Of a DNA stretch of 64,000 nucleotides, positions 10,411-22,782 are shown piece by piece. The DNA comes from Poa pratensis (lineage: Eukaryota; Streptophyta; Magnoliopsida; Poales; Poaceae): positions 18,730,500-18,794,499 of the forward strand of contig CAMZMU010000096.1 in the NCBI GenBank assembly GCA_947311845.1, read 5' to 3'. The stretch's first letter is position 1. Each line of letters starts with the position of its first letter. The translations under genes were made by a program, and so were the position numbers. The notes below the pieces were generated by a model. That model searched no databases. It had not been told where the DNA came from and worked only from the letters and a program-made list of their open reading frames with translations.

Positions 10411-11624
10411 GGTATGACCAAAAGGCAATAATAATAGTTATTAATATATCTATTTTATAATTAATGTTAATATTTTTATGCTATGTTTTGACTCCTATAT
10501 ATTTGATTCAGAGGAAAATCTACACGCACATGTAGAAACATGAACACAAACAAGTTCCCTAATCGTGCTTCTTAGAAAATTAACTTGTTGATTACTTGAT
10601 GACTATGTTTTACTGGCCATGGGCATGTTAATGCCGACATCAATAGGAGCACATTGTTGGCAGACCAATGTGGTTGGGTAAACCCAACTAGTTGATATGC
10701 TATGAGACATCTACTTCCGCTTTAGACTGTTGGTATGATACTAGATCTGTCATATCGCTTCTATCTCGATAGATAGATCTTGATTAGTAAGTGTTAGGCG
10801 AAAATCTTAAAATTCCTATGCGTAACCCAACATTTTGTACTTTGTAAGAAATATTTTTTTATATTAGAGATTCAACCCTTCATAATGGGTGTGTGTTGCT
10901 CGATCAACATCTCGCCTCTCCATTGCTCATGGTGCATCTAGCAGTGTAGTCTTATTAATGTGTATGCCCATTTTAATATGTTTTTTCATGTTTCGTATGC
11001 ATGTGCATCCATATCTATTCGTCTGGTGTTTCAAGATTCAAGACTCGAGTCATGTCTTCTACATATCTGTGTAGAAACATGAATCAAATCACGAATTGGG
11101 TTGATGACGAAGAATTGCCCATATTTTGTCGTCTTAGCCTTGCTAATGAACAATCATAAATCAAATCATGATTGGGGTTGACGATGGGAAATTGCTCCAT
11201 AAGATATGTCTCTATTGTGTGTACGAGAGTATATTGTGTTTTTTTATATTTTTTATATTGTGTTAGGGTTTGCTGTAGGGCCCCATATTTTACCGGCTTG
11301 GCCCTGCATTAGATCAAAAAGACTTTCATATTTTTCATAATAGAGGGATTTTCCCAGCCTCTACATCGACCAATGAATAAATAAAACCAAGAGAACATAT
11401 GTCATAAGTATCTTCTTGTCAGCCTCCGTAACAAATTTACATCTTTACATATACAGATAAATAAATGGAACCAAGTACTGTGCAGTTCATCATATACAGT
11501 TACATGTGTGGCAGAGACCGGGGTTTCATTCCCCTTTTTGAAAAAAAAAGTACTTTTGCCTCCCAAAAATACATAGAAAAAGAAAGAACAAAACGTTGGC
11601 AATATGTGGTATTTTGTCTGCCAG
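10411..11624. other. Intergenic, repeat-like, unassigned
   Basis: AT-rich sequence that looks like decayed transposon DNA but has no ends I can define. A pair of similar segments, AATCAAATCACGAATTGGGT near 11081 and AATCAAATCATGATTGGGGT near 11160, suggests a small tandem duplication of about 80 bp. No gene is supported. Confidence 0.4.
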
Positions 11625-14099
11625 TCAGATATGTATATATTGTCTGCCAGTCAAATATGCATGTCCTCTTTCTCGCATTGCTTCTGTCGATGGCCATGAA
11701 CATCTGATATTACGCTCCTTTGTAATATCATCATTAGCTGCTGAGTTATTCCCCGGTGTATACCTGCCGAAGTAAGATAAAATTCGTCGTGATTAACTGC
11801 GGGACTATACGAAATCACAAGCTTAAAGGACAACGTATCATTTCGAGAACTAAATACGACGATCGCGGTTACTCACTGGAATGCAATGCCCGCTCTGTTC
11901 CTGAGGTTGTTTGGAATGGTACCCTGTAAATTGTTGTTCTGCACAAATCTGTGGAACAAGAGTTCAAGTTGTCAGAAGTAGCGGATGGCCTCAACTGAAA
12001 CAGGTCAGGTTAGCAAGATTATACTAGATTAATAACGTAGCAGCAACTTGACCAAGTATGGGTTATATGTTCGAATTCCTTTGTACTCTATTCAAGCCAC
12101 TTACAGTTCTTGAAGCTTGGGAAGGTCTCCCAGGGTCGAAGGCATCGGCCCTGTCAATTGGTTGTTCTCGAGGTGCCTTTAGGTCAGAAATGCTATCCGA
12201 ATTAGTGAAAGGAGAAACAACGGCCTGCATCTTCATTTTGCACAAGTAATCGTGCATGTTTCTACTTACAAAGAAGCCAAATGATGTAGGGGGCTCGTAT
12301 CTGGAATTGGTCCTGTCAGGTTGTTCCCCACAAGCCAACTGCAATAAGACATTTCTGAAGTCAGGCACTGAATTTTTCAAATAGCACACACATGTATCAT
12401 CAGTTTGTGTCAAGGGGCTTACATGCTTGAGATTGCAGTCAGATTAGCAATGTGGTCAGATATTGACCCTCCAACATTCAAATTCGTGAGGTTGCTGCAG
12501 TAAAAAATGCACAATGGTCATTGTTTATTCTTCAGAGCGATTGAAAATCGGAAGAGAGCGATTGAAAATGCACAATGGAGTAAGTAGGAACTTACAGGGA
12601 AGTTACTCTAGCAAGCGGATCTTGACTGCATGTAACACCGGTCCATGAGTTCCCAACAGGCAAGCATGGATCGCCACTCCAGTCTGACGGCCGGTTCAGA
12701 AAGCCACTCGCGAGCGCCTCCATGCCGATCACTGCAGGAACATGATGGACGGATGATTTACACAATTCCAGACTGAATCAGCCATGGCGCATGGGAGCTG
12801 CATCGATCGGTCATTACCGTCTCTAGGATGAGTCCTCCCTCCGAGTGGCACAACCATCATGAGCTCCGCCGCATTGATCACCGGCCCGACCGGCGACCCT
12901 GGCGCGGGCGTGAGTGTGATCTTGGTCTTCCCGGAGAGCGGCCACTCGGCACCGTACACCATCGAGCCCGCCGTCGAGACGTTCAGGCCGGCGAAGAACG
13001 GCTGGCCGTTGACCGCGACGTCGAACACCCTCCAGCTGAGCGGGCTCGGCGTCCGGTTGTCCTGGAAGTAGAGCGCCAGGTAGTAGCTCGCCACGGGAAG
13101 CGGTACCGGCGGCCACTGGAGCTCAAGGACGTTCCCGCGGCTGGCCGTCACTCCTCGCCGGAACACGTCCTCCGGCGGCTTGTTCCAGAACGCCGCCGGC
13201 GCCACGGTCCCCTGGCTCTCCACCACCGGGCTCCCGTCGCTGTACGGCTGCCAGTACCGGGTGAACTGATCGCCGGGATCGCTGAAAAAAAAATCGCACA
13301 TTTCGCATGATCATGACCAAGCACGTACTGAATAATCTGTAGCAGATTGCAGCAGAGAGGCATGACATGATCGCCATGGTGACGTGAGGTGATCCGGTGT
13401 GTTACCTGGTGCCGTCGTGGCCAAAGCTGTGGCGCGCGATGGTGCTGAGTGCGTAGGAGGAGAAGTCGGTGGAGTTGTACACGGAGTCGTCGAGCGGCAC
13501 CACCTCCAGCGCGGAGATGAAGGGGCTGGATTTCCCGGTGGCGGCGTTCCTGGCCAGGCACACGCTGACCTCCCTCCCGGTGGCGGCCACCACGGCCTCG
13601 AAATACGTCGCGCGGCCGCTCGCGTAGTCACCGGCCGTGTCCACCTCGCTCCACCGCGTGCCTCGATGATCTGGTCGAACACGGGCGGCGCCGCACCGCC
13701 GTCGAACCCGCCGTAGTAGTAGGTGGTGCGGACGAGGTACTTGGCGGACTTCACCGCCGGGACCACGTAGCAGTACTTCCTGGCCGACGCGTCCGGGAAG
13801 TACCGGAGCGAGGAGAGCATCGGCACCGGGGACGGGATGTCGGTGGCGTTCCCCACGCGGATGAACCGGCCGTCGGGGACCCATGTCACGTTCCCGGCCA
13901 CCTGCTCGGCGCCCGCGCCGCAGTTTATCTGGTACCCTGTCAACCAACAAACGAATGGGCACGAGGTTGGTTCGCTAGCTCGCCGGGTCCAAGAAAGAAC
14001 CTGCTGGGGGGCTGATCGGGCAGAGCCTTCACCTGACAGAGCGTTGCCGCCGTGGGCGGCGCCGAGGAGGAGGACGGCGAGGACGGGGAAGGGGATCAT
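11625..14099 (-). pseudogene. Malectin-like / LRR receptor-like protein, one frameshift
   Basis: Nine exons with GT-AG borders and continuous phase: 14033-14099, 13406-13936, 12818-13281, 12596-12731, 12423-12494, 12270-12338, 12105-12176, 11877-11948, 11625-11763. Exon 1 encodes a signal peptide (MIPFPVLAVLLLGAAHG). Exons 2-3 encode a malectin-like domain, with GYQINCGAG at its start. Exon 4 carries WSGDPCLP and WTGV-C before the LRRs; exons 5-8 each encode about one leucine-rich repeat (for example NNQLTGPMPSTLGDLPKL). The product resembles the ectodomain of malectin-LRR receptor kinases, which sense cell-surface ligands, but no transmembrane helix or kinase follows: the frame stops after a short polar tail. 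Exon 2 has one missing G near 13661 (GAGGC where the frame needs GAGGGC); restoring one base makes the exon sum divisible by three (about 540 residues). The single lesion could be a sequencing error, so the gene may be functional. Confidence 0.82.
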
Positions 14100-14795
14100 T
14101 GGGAAATGCTCCAACGCTGCAATGCAACGACCCGACAGCTGCGGTTGCCGGCTCACGACCGGACCTCTGTGTTGTTTTTGCCTGGGCGGCAGCAGTTTTC
14201 TTCGAAAGTTTTCTCTCTTGAAAAACCTCGGGTGGTTGGTGACCCACACAAGTTCAGATATGCATGACCCGTTCCAATTCGCACGGTTCAGACAGCTGCG
14301 TTGCAGTGCCCATAAAATCCATGTAATTTAAGCTCTCTTTTTTCTGAACTGATGTAATTTAAGCTCAGTCGGCATCTTTCTGATCGTTTTTATATATGCC
14401 GGTCCTGAAGTTGCCACTTGCCATTTGCTCGGACGGAAAGCGTTTCTGGAGAGAGACCCGGTGAGGCCGGCACACAGCACACTCGTCTTGGCTGGCTGGG
14501 ATCTATTCGTTGCGTCGTCCCGTGTTCCTCCGTGGACGTGGTGGTGGTGGATGTTTTGTTCCTTGCTTGTACTAGGGCCGATCGAGCTGAGTCCTTGCAT
14601 ATATCTTTTCCCCTGTTTATTCTTCTTGTGGAATATACTCGCAGTCCTGTATGTGTTCATCGGATGGTTGGTTGGTTGGCGTCTGATTCTGTCTCGCGGG
14701 AGGACGTGCTTGCGTGAACTTCCCAACGAACTTGAAACGACACGTTTGCTTGCTGGACGCGGCTGCCGAATCTGAGGATACGCTAGCTGCAGCTC
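14100..14795. other. Promoter-side intergenic region
   Basis: Upstream of the receptor-like gene. A short duplication TGTAATTTAAGCTC occurs at about 14321 and 14351. Open frames on both strands here are not supported by any family. The segment ends at the target duplication of the retroposon that follows. Confidence 0.4.
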
Positions 14796-15939
14796 TTTTT
14801 TTTTTTTGAACAAGGGAGCGACCCATAAGGGCCTGGATACCATTAATTAAAGTGGCGGGTACAAATTACATCAGGGACCAGAGCAAAAACAGAATTTCCA
14901 AGCATGTCCCTAACTTTTACAGAATAGACCCTACAAAGAAAATGAGGAAAGCAATTGGGTCCTCCGCCATTAACAGAGAAGAACGAGCTCAAGCCATGGT
15001 CGTCTTCCTCAGCGACGGGGACTACGCCACTTGCCACCAGGGAAACGATGAACACCATAGCGAACTCCACCAAGGGCCTCCAGAAGGAGGTTGAACACAT
15101 GCCAGGAAACTCCGGCAATCTTGGCCACCAGATAGCCATCAGAGTCGGCCGGCAAGAAGCCGCCGAGATTGAGCAGCAAACTTCGGTATCTCTACTCCAC
15201 AGCAGCTTGATATCGACATGACGCCCGACGATTTGCTTTCTCCCAGCACATCCACTGTGAGCAGAGAAGGCCTCGTCAATCACCAAGAACAAGCCACCAG
15301 CTTCCCGCCACCACACTTCATTAGCAGATTCGCCATCAAACTCCATGCTCCCGCCACGAGCTGGAGGAGACAGAATCGAGAGAGGATTGCAGCAGCAGAA
15401 GGCAAGGGATCCAACCTTATTGAAGGAATCCAGTGTCTGCATCATCGCAGTATTTGGCTTTTTCCACAGAAGCACCACCGCGAGAAACAAGAACACCTCG
15501 CAGAGCCAAGCCTGGCTAGAGCAGCTCCACTCAAAGACTCCAGAGCGTACCTTATTAGGCGGGATGCGCGAGATCCTCCACCACCCAAGCACCACCGACT
15601 GCCACCACCGGAGCACCAGGAGGTAGACGAAGCTCGCGGCGCGGCGGATCTGGCCGCGGAGATCCGTCGTCCGACCCGCAACGACTACGGCATAGAGCCA
15701 AGAAAAGGCATATCGCCACAACAAACTAACTACAACCCTAGATCTACTATGTACAGCAGCGGCACGACCACCTACTCCATCTTCACACCGGCCAGCGAGC
15801 TCGCCGGAGCGGAGGAAGGAGAGGGGCGGCGCCGAAGAACGGGGGTCGACCCTCAAAGTACTGTTTGAGAGCTCGGGGGAGAGGAGAGGAAAAGATGGCC
15901 CGTACGTGTCTGTGTTTGCCCGGTTACGTTGCCCGCGCA
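14796..15939 (-). mobile_element. 1.14-kb poly(A) retroposon with 13-bp TSD
   Basis: The 13-mer CTAGCTGCAGCTC occurs perfectly at 14783-14795 and 15940-15952. The insert begins on the plus strand with 12 T residues, so it is a minus-strand sequence with a 3' A tail. Just upstream of the tail it reads TTAATTAATGGTATCCAGGC and CCCTTGTTC, similar in layout to the LINE tails at 1604 and 7168. The 5' part is GC-rich like a 5' UTR or promoter. A long minus-strand frame (14843-15940) runs through almost the whole insert and extends into the flank, but matches no protein I know. It is either a non-autonomous LINE-mobilised element or a retrocopy of a cellular RNA; the parent is unknown. Confidence 0.8.
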
Positions 15940-16271
15940 CTAGCTGCAGCTCAACCGCCGCTTTGTCGCGCTCGCGCGCATAATATATCCGCCGCGTAAC
16001 GGATGCGTCGATCAGTCCAACATGCGAATGATTGGTGCTCTAGACCAAAAATATATCCACCCCTTATATACTTAGTTTAACCTGTATCTGTTTTAATAAG
16101 TTAAACCCTGTGAGGTGCAGTAACAACGGCCAGGTCGAAAAACGCGTCTCGTGAGCCGGCATTCTGCGAGAAGTGAACCCTTCCATGCCAGACTTCAGAA
16201 AGTTTTTAAGGTGCTGCCTGTCTGTTAATCCATCAGTGAAAATGCCCATGTGCATAACAAACTGTCAAGCT

Positions 16272-16435
16272 TGTTGGAGTATATTACGGCTAGGTTTATT
16301 TTGGTAGTTTAAGTTTAGTCCAATTCTATCTCTATTAGGATTCTTGCCCCCCAAGTCTTGTACTTCTATATAAACAGCCTAGGAGGCTCATTGTAATCAT
16401 CGATCCAATTATCAATAGAATTCCGCAATATTACA
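16272..16435 (+). repeat. 5' LTR of the small LTR element
   Basis: Contains CTATATAAAC as a TATA-like box near 16366. Directly followed by the TGGTATCAGAGC primer-binding site at 16436-16447. Confidence 0.95.
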
Positions 16436-17703
16436 TGGTATCAGAGCATCTCGTTCCTAGGGTCTAGCCCACCACCACATCTGCCGCGCCGCCCCGGCGA
16501 GATCGATCTCCATGATCGCCGGGGGCGTTGCATCCCGTAGCTAGATTTTATAGTTTTAGCAATTTTCGTTTTTCCAATTAGATCTGTTTCTTTAGCCACC
16601 AAAAATCACTTTAGTCCTCTTACTCGGATCGTGCAACACGGCGACTCCAGGCGCACGACGGCTCCAACAACGCCTCCGCATGCGGAGGCCACGATTCTAG
16701 ACCGGCTGCACACGAGCTAGCATCAAGCACATCTTCGATCCAAGATGCATGCAAGGACAAGGCCATGTCTCGTGCGTGCGTATGCATTGGACAAGGATGG
16801 ATCTTCTACTCAAGCCAACCTGCATCATGAACGTCTGCACCAAGGTCGTCACCAACCCGATCAGCCGGGAACCAGTCTGCCTCAACCCGATCTACACCGA
16901 TCCGTCGACTTCGATCTACATAATCCGTGGTCAATATCGCCGACATCCATCTACACCAACCTCACCGCATCGTCGCCATCACCACCGATCGTGGACATCG
17001 TCAACGCCAACAAAATCTTCCTCTTCTCCAACAGCGACGCCGCGCTGAATACAAGCGGAAAACACGGGTCTAATCCCCGAACCCAACTACCGCTACAATT
17101 CAATCTCCATCAACAACTACTTGTCGTCTTCGTCCACCACGACCTCGCCGCCAGAGTTGCAGTCTATTTTTATTTTTACTTTAACAATTTTCTTCTTGCA
17201 ACTATTTCGTCTACTCCGGCGTCAACGGCGGACAACTTATTCACACCGACCGGTCACGGAGAGTTTCCTTGCTGATCCCTCCAACTCTGGCTCGCATGGC
17301 TCATGATGGTCCCTGTCTTCGCACGTCCGGTATTGGCACCACTGACGCGTGCCTTCGTCCCCGGCACGCCCCCGAGTCCGGCAAGCTCGGAAAGGCGTGT
17401 CGCCAACCTCGACTACTCCGAATCCAACAACTTCTACTACATTACTACGTACGGCGAATTTCTCCAAGGCTCAACGACGACATCGACCACAACACCACGA
17501 CAACATCACCCTCTTTGACTTCATCAGTGGCGACTACATCACCAACGGCACTATCGACCACGACTACATCGCCCCACTCCGGCTACATCGACATCGGCAT
17601 CCACCGGCATCCTCTCCAGTCGCGACTTCGGATTATGTTCCAGTCAGACCGTCCGCGACACTCCTGTTGTTCGCGTCACTACCGATCCGACTGCGGGGGG
17701 GGG

Positions 17704-17867
17704 TGTTGGAGTATATTACGGCTAGGTTTATTTTGGTAGTTTAAGTTTAGTCCAATTCTATCTCTATTAGCCTTCTTGCCCCCCAAGTCTTGTACTTCTA
17801 TATAAACAGCCCAGGAGGCTCATTGTAATCATCGATCCAATTATCAATAGAATTCCGCAATATTACA
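17704..17867 (+). repeat. 3' LTR of the small LTR element
   Basis: Same length as the 5' LTR, with three substitutions (two adjacent near 17772 and one near 17811). Preceded by the G-run purine tract 17694-17703. Confidence 0.95.
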
Positions 17868-18115
17868 AAGCTAAATGACGAAAAAACACTGTCAGGAAGT
17901 TCCGCGAGATGCTTCCGATGCAATCAGTATTGCTGAACAATGACAGTTCATTTAGGAAAAGGAATTATCGCAAGGTGACATGCCGGCCGAAATAAGATTT
18001 CATTTCTGAACAATAATTACAATTAGCGTAACGAAGAAAATGTGTAACCTACTTGTTACATGTACAGAAGAATCATACCAGAGAAATTTACCAAACAACA
18101 CAATGTAAGTGAAGT

Positions 18116-20472
18116 TCACTTCAAATGCGTCTTCTTCCTAGCCATGAACATCGTCACTATGGACCGCGGGAAGTATGACTTTCGCGCCTTTGACTCTGCT
18201 ACTGAAGTTGTCGCTATGGTGTCAGCTCTAGGCAGGCATGCTCCGTGCATTTGAGGATTGGAACCAGATGATCTCGCTGCATCAAAGGAGCATGCGCCCT
18301 TCAGAAGGCAGATATCGGCAATCTGATCTTGATCATGCTTTGCTCTCATCTTCCTCAGCTCGTTCTCCACTGTTAACTTGACATCCTGTGCCGCAATGGC
18401 TTTCTCCTGCGCCGTCCTCAGCGCAACCCTCCTATCATCTATCTGTTTGCTCAACTGACACAACTTATCCAGGCTCCTAACCTCTCCCTCCTTTGCATCC
18501 TTTATCTTCTCAACCGCCTGCATAACCCGCTTCTTTGCTAGCTCCTCAGCTTCCTGTGCTCTCTTTCTCAATGCATCATACTCTTCGAGTGACACCTTCA
18601 TGTTGTTGTTGCTTCTTCCCTCAGCTTGGGGTTCTACTTCTCCCTCATGTTTGTATTCTTGCAGTGCATTTGCTGAGGCCATTGCAATTTCTTCTGATGC
18701 TTTAACCGCAAGTATCTCCCTCGACACTGCTTCTAGCCTCAACTGGACGACATTGACCTCTGCCTTGGCTCTGTCTGCCTCTTCCATAGCCTTTGTGACC
18801 TCATCCTGGGCCAAACGAGCCTTCGCCTTTGCTCGTTCTGTTTCTTGAGTAGCCTGTTGTAGCTCTATGGGCATTCTAGCTGCATCAGTTCTCTCCTGTA
18901 CCACCATGAGCTCACGTGTGATCTTTCTCAGTTCTTCCTGGAGAGACGAGGCAGAAACTGATGCATGGTATTGTTTCTCCCTCAATGCTGTGACATCTGC
19001 CTTCTCCTTCTCTAGATCAGCTCGCAATGCAGCAGCAGTATTCCAAAGCCCTTTAACCTCGTCCTTGGCTTTTTCAACTTTCGTCCTCATGTCCTCAAGC
19101 TCCTTACTGGTCTTTGCCAGTGTCATCCGAACACTAACCATTTGTCGCACTTCCTCTCCAGCCTCACTTGCCTTCTCAGGTGGTATCTCTTCCATATAAG
19201 CAGCAAACTCACCTTGCAGATTCACCAGCAATTCTGAGGCAGCTTCTAGCTTGGATTCAAGATCTTTATTGGCCGAGATCTCGTCATTCAGCTTCTGAAC
19301 CTCCTCATCAGCTTCCTTCAGCTCATTCTGCCAATTCTCCTTTTCTTGCTCATACGCCAAAGCCACATTTATTCTTCGCTCCTCTGCTATAATATGGGTA
19401 GCGTGTGAAGAGGTAAGTGACTCTTTCAGTGAGATGAGCTCAAGGGTGAGTTCCTCGACGGTCTTCTCGATCTCCTGAGATACGGTGGTAATTTCGCGTG
19501 CTTTAGTCTCGGCATTCTCCCTTTGAGTAATTAAAGAAGTGTGCTCCTTTTGAAGTTGCTCTAGCTCATCTTTAACTGACTGCAAGTCTGCTAAGGCAGT
19601 CGCGTGGCGTTCTTTGGCAAGATCAATCTCTGCCTTCACTGCAGCACTCTCTTTGTGAGCGATACCCTGCTGTATCTCTTTGCATCGTATCTCAGCGATC
19701 TCTGAATCTTGCTGCGCTTGCAATGCTTCAGTCTGTGCTTTCTCCAGGCTCAGTTTCAGCCCTTCTATGATCCGTCTGACGCTACACAGCTCCTGCAAAA
19801 CTTGGCTTTTCTCAGCTTCTGCAACTTCGAATCTTCTCTGGTACTCAGGGGCATCTTCCCGCACCTTGTCAAGCGCGATTTGAACATTTTTACGCCTCTG
19901 CACAAAAAGGTTATAAAGATGTAAGTCTACTGAGCCAAAACAAGACAATACGATGCATGAAAACATTTGAAAATAAAAGTCGTCACCTCTTTCCAGTCAA
20001 GAATCCCTCCAAATTTGCTAACAGCATCTTTAACAGATTCAATCGGTGCTGCAGTTTCAACAAGGACTCTGTTATCTAGAGCCTGAATGAAACGTTCGGC
20101 AATTTCTGCAGCCTTAAAAATGTTTCTTTCAGCTGAGTTATGGCGACTTATCACCTTTCCTTCAAGCTGGTTATGGCATTTTTCTTCTATTTTCTTTGCA
20201 CGTAATTCATTGATTGTAAGGGAGCTTAAATCTTCACTAAAGTTTCTATTGTGGCCAGGCTGGTTATGGCCAATCTCCTCCCTTTTTACACGTAAATCAT
20301 TAATTGTAAGGGAACTTAAATTTTCACTTAAATGTCTGGTATGACCATCTGGGGAACTTTTAGTTAAATCAAATGAAATAAGAGGCTTTGGATCATCCAA
20401 GCACTCCAGTAAATCGACAGTGTTTGGATCAACAGATATTTGTTGCACGCCTTCAGCATTCAGTTCCTCCAT
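18116..20472 (-). CDS. WEB family protein (weak chloroplast movement under blue light type)
   Basis: Two coding exons, 19987-20472 and 18116-19897, join in phase 0 (GAAAGAG|GTGACG donor, TTTGTGCAG|AGG acceptor) to give about 755 residues. The N-terminus is unstructured and contains two similar repeats with LSSLTIN(D/E)LR. The family region starts with [22 protein letters not shown] across the splice site, the conserved WEMBL (DUF827) opening. From there to about residue 690 the protein is almost continuous coiled coil. The tail is Ser/Arg-rich. Characterised relatives (Arabidopsis WEB1 and PMI2) work with chloroplast actin filaments in light-driven chloroplast positioning, so a cytoplasmic scaffold role is expected; which member this corresponds to is not known. 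The reading frame is intact. A GC-rich stretch at about 21,500-21,950 may hold a 5' UTR exon or the promoter. Confidence 0.9.
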
Positions 20473-22099
20473 CCCGCGGCATGCAGGATATTACCCAATA
20501 GCGAGTTCAAATAATTTTCATGGATAGCTTTACTATTGGGTACCTGACAAGTAATTAGCAAGTTAGCTAAAGAAAACAGAATACTGCTGCACGTTCATGA
20601 GTCATGAACTCATGACTACCCGACATCATATGAAATAAGTTAAAATTGCTTGACTGATAAACCAGAAAGGGATGCATTCATCTTAAAGGCATAACTTTTA
20701 AATATTAACAATTTCATATGATTTCGACCATTTTAATCTATCAAGTGAATGCTTGAAAATTTCATAACAGGACAAGAGCCGTAGAATTCTAGCACAGAAA
20801 TGTGCATTACTTTTAGCATAAACAGATTTGATAAAACTTATTGATTGGATGGCAGATTCGTTTTTGTTGACTGTCCCTTTGTGCTAGCAACAACGCAATT
20901 TATTCAAACTTTAAGTTATCAGAAATTGTGGGCTGACAGGATAAGCCGTGTAATCTCCAAGCAGACAGGCACAGATTATGTATCTCCATGAACTTGCGAT
21001 AAGGCATGATCATTCCGAATACTGAATTTTATAACATGGTAGGTGCACCGAACTTGTGAAGGCTACTTTCTGACATGTACCTGGCTTGTGCATCCGCTTA
21101 TGCACGATTGTGTAATACAACGTAAATAGCATGTTGTTGATTTCAGAACTATCAATTTGTGCAATGTAGTACCGTATGTATCAAATAACAGTGGTATCCT
21201 CACACATCAACAGCAAATTACTATCTATCATTTGGCAATTCCTTGCGCTTAAAATTGATATCAAGACTGTCAATTTCACATGGGTCTTGCAAACATCTAG
21301 TACTATTTTACAGCAGGAGAAAATTCTACTCTATCTGGGTGAACAAATGCAGGCAATTCTGCCCGGTTGAATAATTGCAGATCATATTGTAACAAAAAAA
21401 AACTAGAACAAGCAACAGATCAACCTGATAAATATTACAAAAATGAGAAGATTGCGATACCTCACTTGAATCCCTTTTCTTCGGTCCCTATCTTGGCAAG
21501 AAGGTCCTCAATGGAAGGGGAAAGAAGACTCCGTGTTGCAGTTCGGGTTGGGAGAGGACGTGGGGAGAAAGAGATGGGGGTGGTGATGAGGCAATACCGC
21601 GCGCCAATCATGGAGGTCCCCCGAATCCACCAAAGGTAAACTTTCTGCTATTTTTGGGGGTACGGCGTTGCCGCTGTTCCACAATTTTCTGGCCATGGGA
21701 TTCGGGGCACGAGGCTAACCAAAAATACATAGCGAACGGAGAGCTCGAGAAGCGCCGCCACTTCCCTGGCCTTCGCCGCCGTCCCCGCTCCCTCTTTCAT
21801 TACTCACTCCAGTCCTCTCCGCCGCTGCAGCTATCGCCTCCCATCGCCGCCCCTGTTGCCACTGGGTATGGTGGAGCGTAGAGGGCGTCGGCGGGAGATT
21901 TGATGGGTGGGCGGGAGAGTGGGGCTCCAACAAAGTACAGCATGTCAGCATCTGACCGTGGGGGATCTACTCCGGCGTGACCTGATTAGCGGTGACCGCC
22001 GGTTTCTTCGGTTCCTTGGCCGAACTTTGATTTAGATCAGTAGTAATTCTCGACGAAGTGGTGGACTGACAAGGAGAGGAGTTTTTTTCTCCCGAGCTA
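20473..22099. other. 5' intron and promoter region of the WEB gene (probable)
   Basis: AT-rich up to about 21,450, then GC-rich to about 21,950. The composition fits a long 5' UTR intron followed by a non-coding first exon and promoter of the minus-strand WEB gene, but no transcript evidence is available. No other gene is supported here. Confidence 0.4.
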
Positions 22100-22443
22100 C
22101 AGTACTCCTGCTGTTTATTTTTTTTCGAAAATATGAGTTTAATTTTTTTTAAATACGGATATAGCCAATGGTGTATCCCACAAACGTGTAAAAAAATTAA
22201 TTTCAAATACTTTGTATTTTAAGGTACACAAAAATGATAATAGTGTGGATTTGAGTATGCGTATTTTCCAAACTATTAATTTTATCAGATTTTGTTATTT
22301 TTGTGTAGCCCATAATATAAAATATTTGAAATTAATATTTTGCATGTTTGTGAGATACACCATTGGCTACGTCCGGACTTTTTAATTTTTTTTGAAACTC
22401 GTAAATACAATTTTCGAAACTTTTAAACTAGAAGTAGCACTCG
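22100..22443. mobile_element. Foldback MITE
   Basis: Two long imperfect arms face each other: about 22100-22235 and 22290-22443. Shared features, one on each strand, include TAGCCAATGGTGTATC, CACAAAC, ATTAATTTCAAATA and TACACAAAAA. The element would fold into one hairpin with a loop of about 55 bases. It is AT-rich and non-coding. I could not confirm a target duplication, so the superfamily is left open. Confidence 0.75.
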
Positions 22444-22782
22444 TATTCGGGAAGTCAAAAGCACTTTTCGACTGACTAGGGGCTTTGTTAGGCCACTAAT
22501 GTAAAAACAGCTAGGTGTTGTTTTCTGTGTTGGGTTGGGGCTTATGCCTTACTCGCAATAAGTTAGCTATTAAATTTAAAGCGCCAAGCATCCAGCTGAT
22601 ATTATCTTTAAAGTGCTCATGTTTCTTCAGTTGTGGTCAATTTTTTTCAAGGGTAATGTGGTTGAATCTTTTAAAAGAGTGCGACAGGGAGCACCTTCTG
22701 AAGATGACAAGCGGCCTAAAGGTGGTCTACGTCTCGCTAGCACCAAAACATGACCATGCTTAACTGTAACTAGGTAAATTTA

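Larger units (their letters stand above)
16272..17867 (+). mobile_element. Complete small non-autonomous LTR retrotransposon (TRIM/LARD-like)
   Basis: Two 164-bp LTRs (16272-16435 and 17704-17867) start TGTTGGAGTATA and end ATTACA. The whole is flanked by perfect 5-bp duplications AAGCT (16267-16271 and 17868-17872). A primer-binding site TGGTATCAGAGC (initiator Met tRNA) follows the left LTR directly, and a purine tract with ten G residues precedes the right LTR. The 1.27-kb interior holds no gag or pol domains; its open frames are low-complexity Ser/Thr/His/Pro-rich and not convincing. The LTRs differ at three positions. At a commonly assumed 1.3e-8 substitutions per site per year this corresponds to roughly 0.7 million years. 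Mobilisation must have been supplied in trans, probably by a Copia-type element given the primer site. Confidence 0.95.

Noticed and set aside
11470..11555. Another LINE tail (GGGTTTCATTCCCC then A run)
   Set aside because: The only possible target duplication is AAGTACT (7 bases), too short to separate from chance.
14843..15940. 365-codon minus-strand ORF as a protein-coding gene
   Set aside because: It lies almost wholly inside a poly(A) retroposon, its start codon lies just outside the insert, and it has no recognisable domain.
16436..16447. Part of a tRNA gene
   Set aside because: TGGTATCAGAGC is complementary to the initiator tRNA 3' end and sits directly after an LTR, so it is a primer-binding site; no tRNA cloverleaf is present.
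16745..17739. ORFs in the small LTR element as gag
   Set aside because: Low-complexity Ser/Thr/His/Pro composition, overlapping in different frames, with no zinc knuckle.
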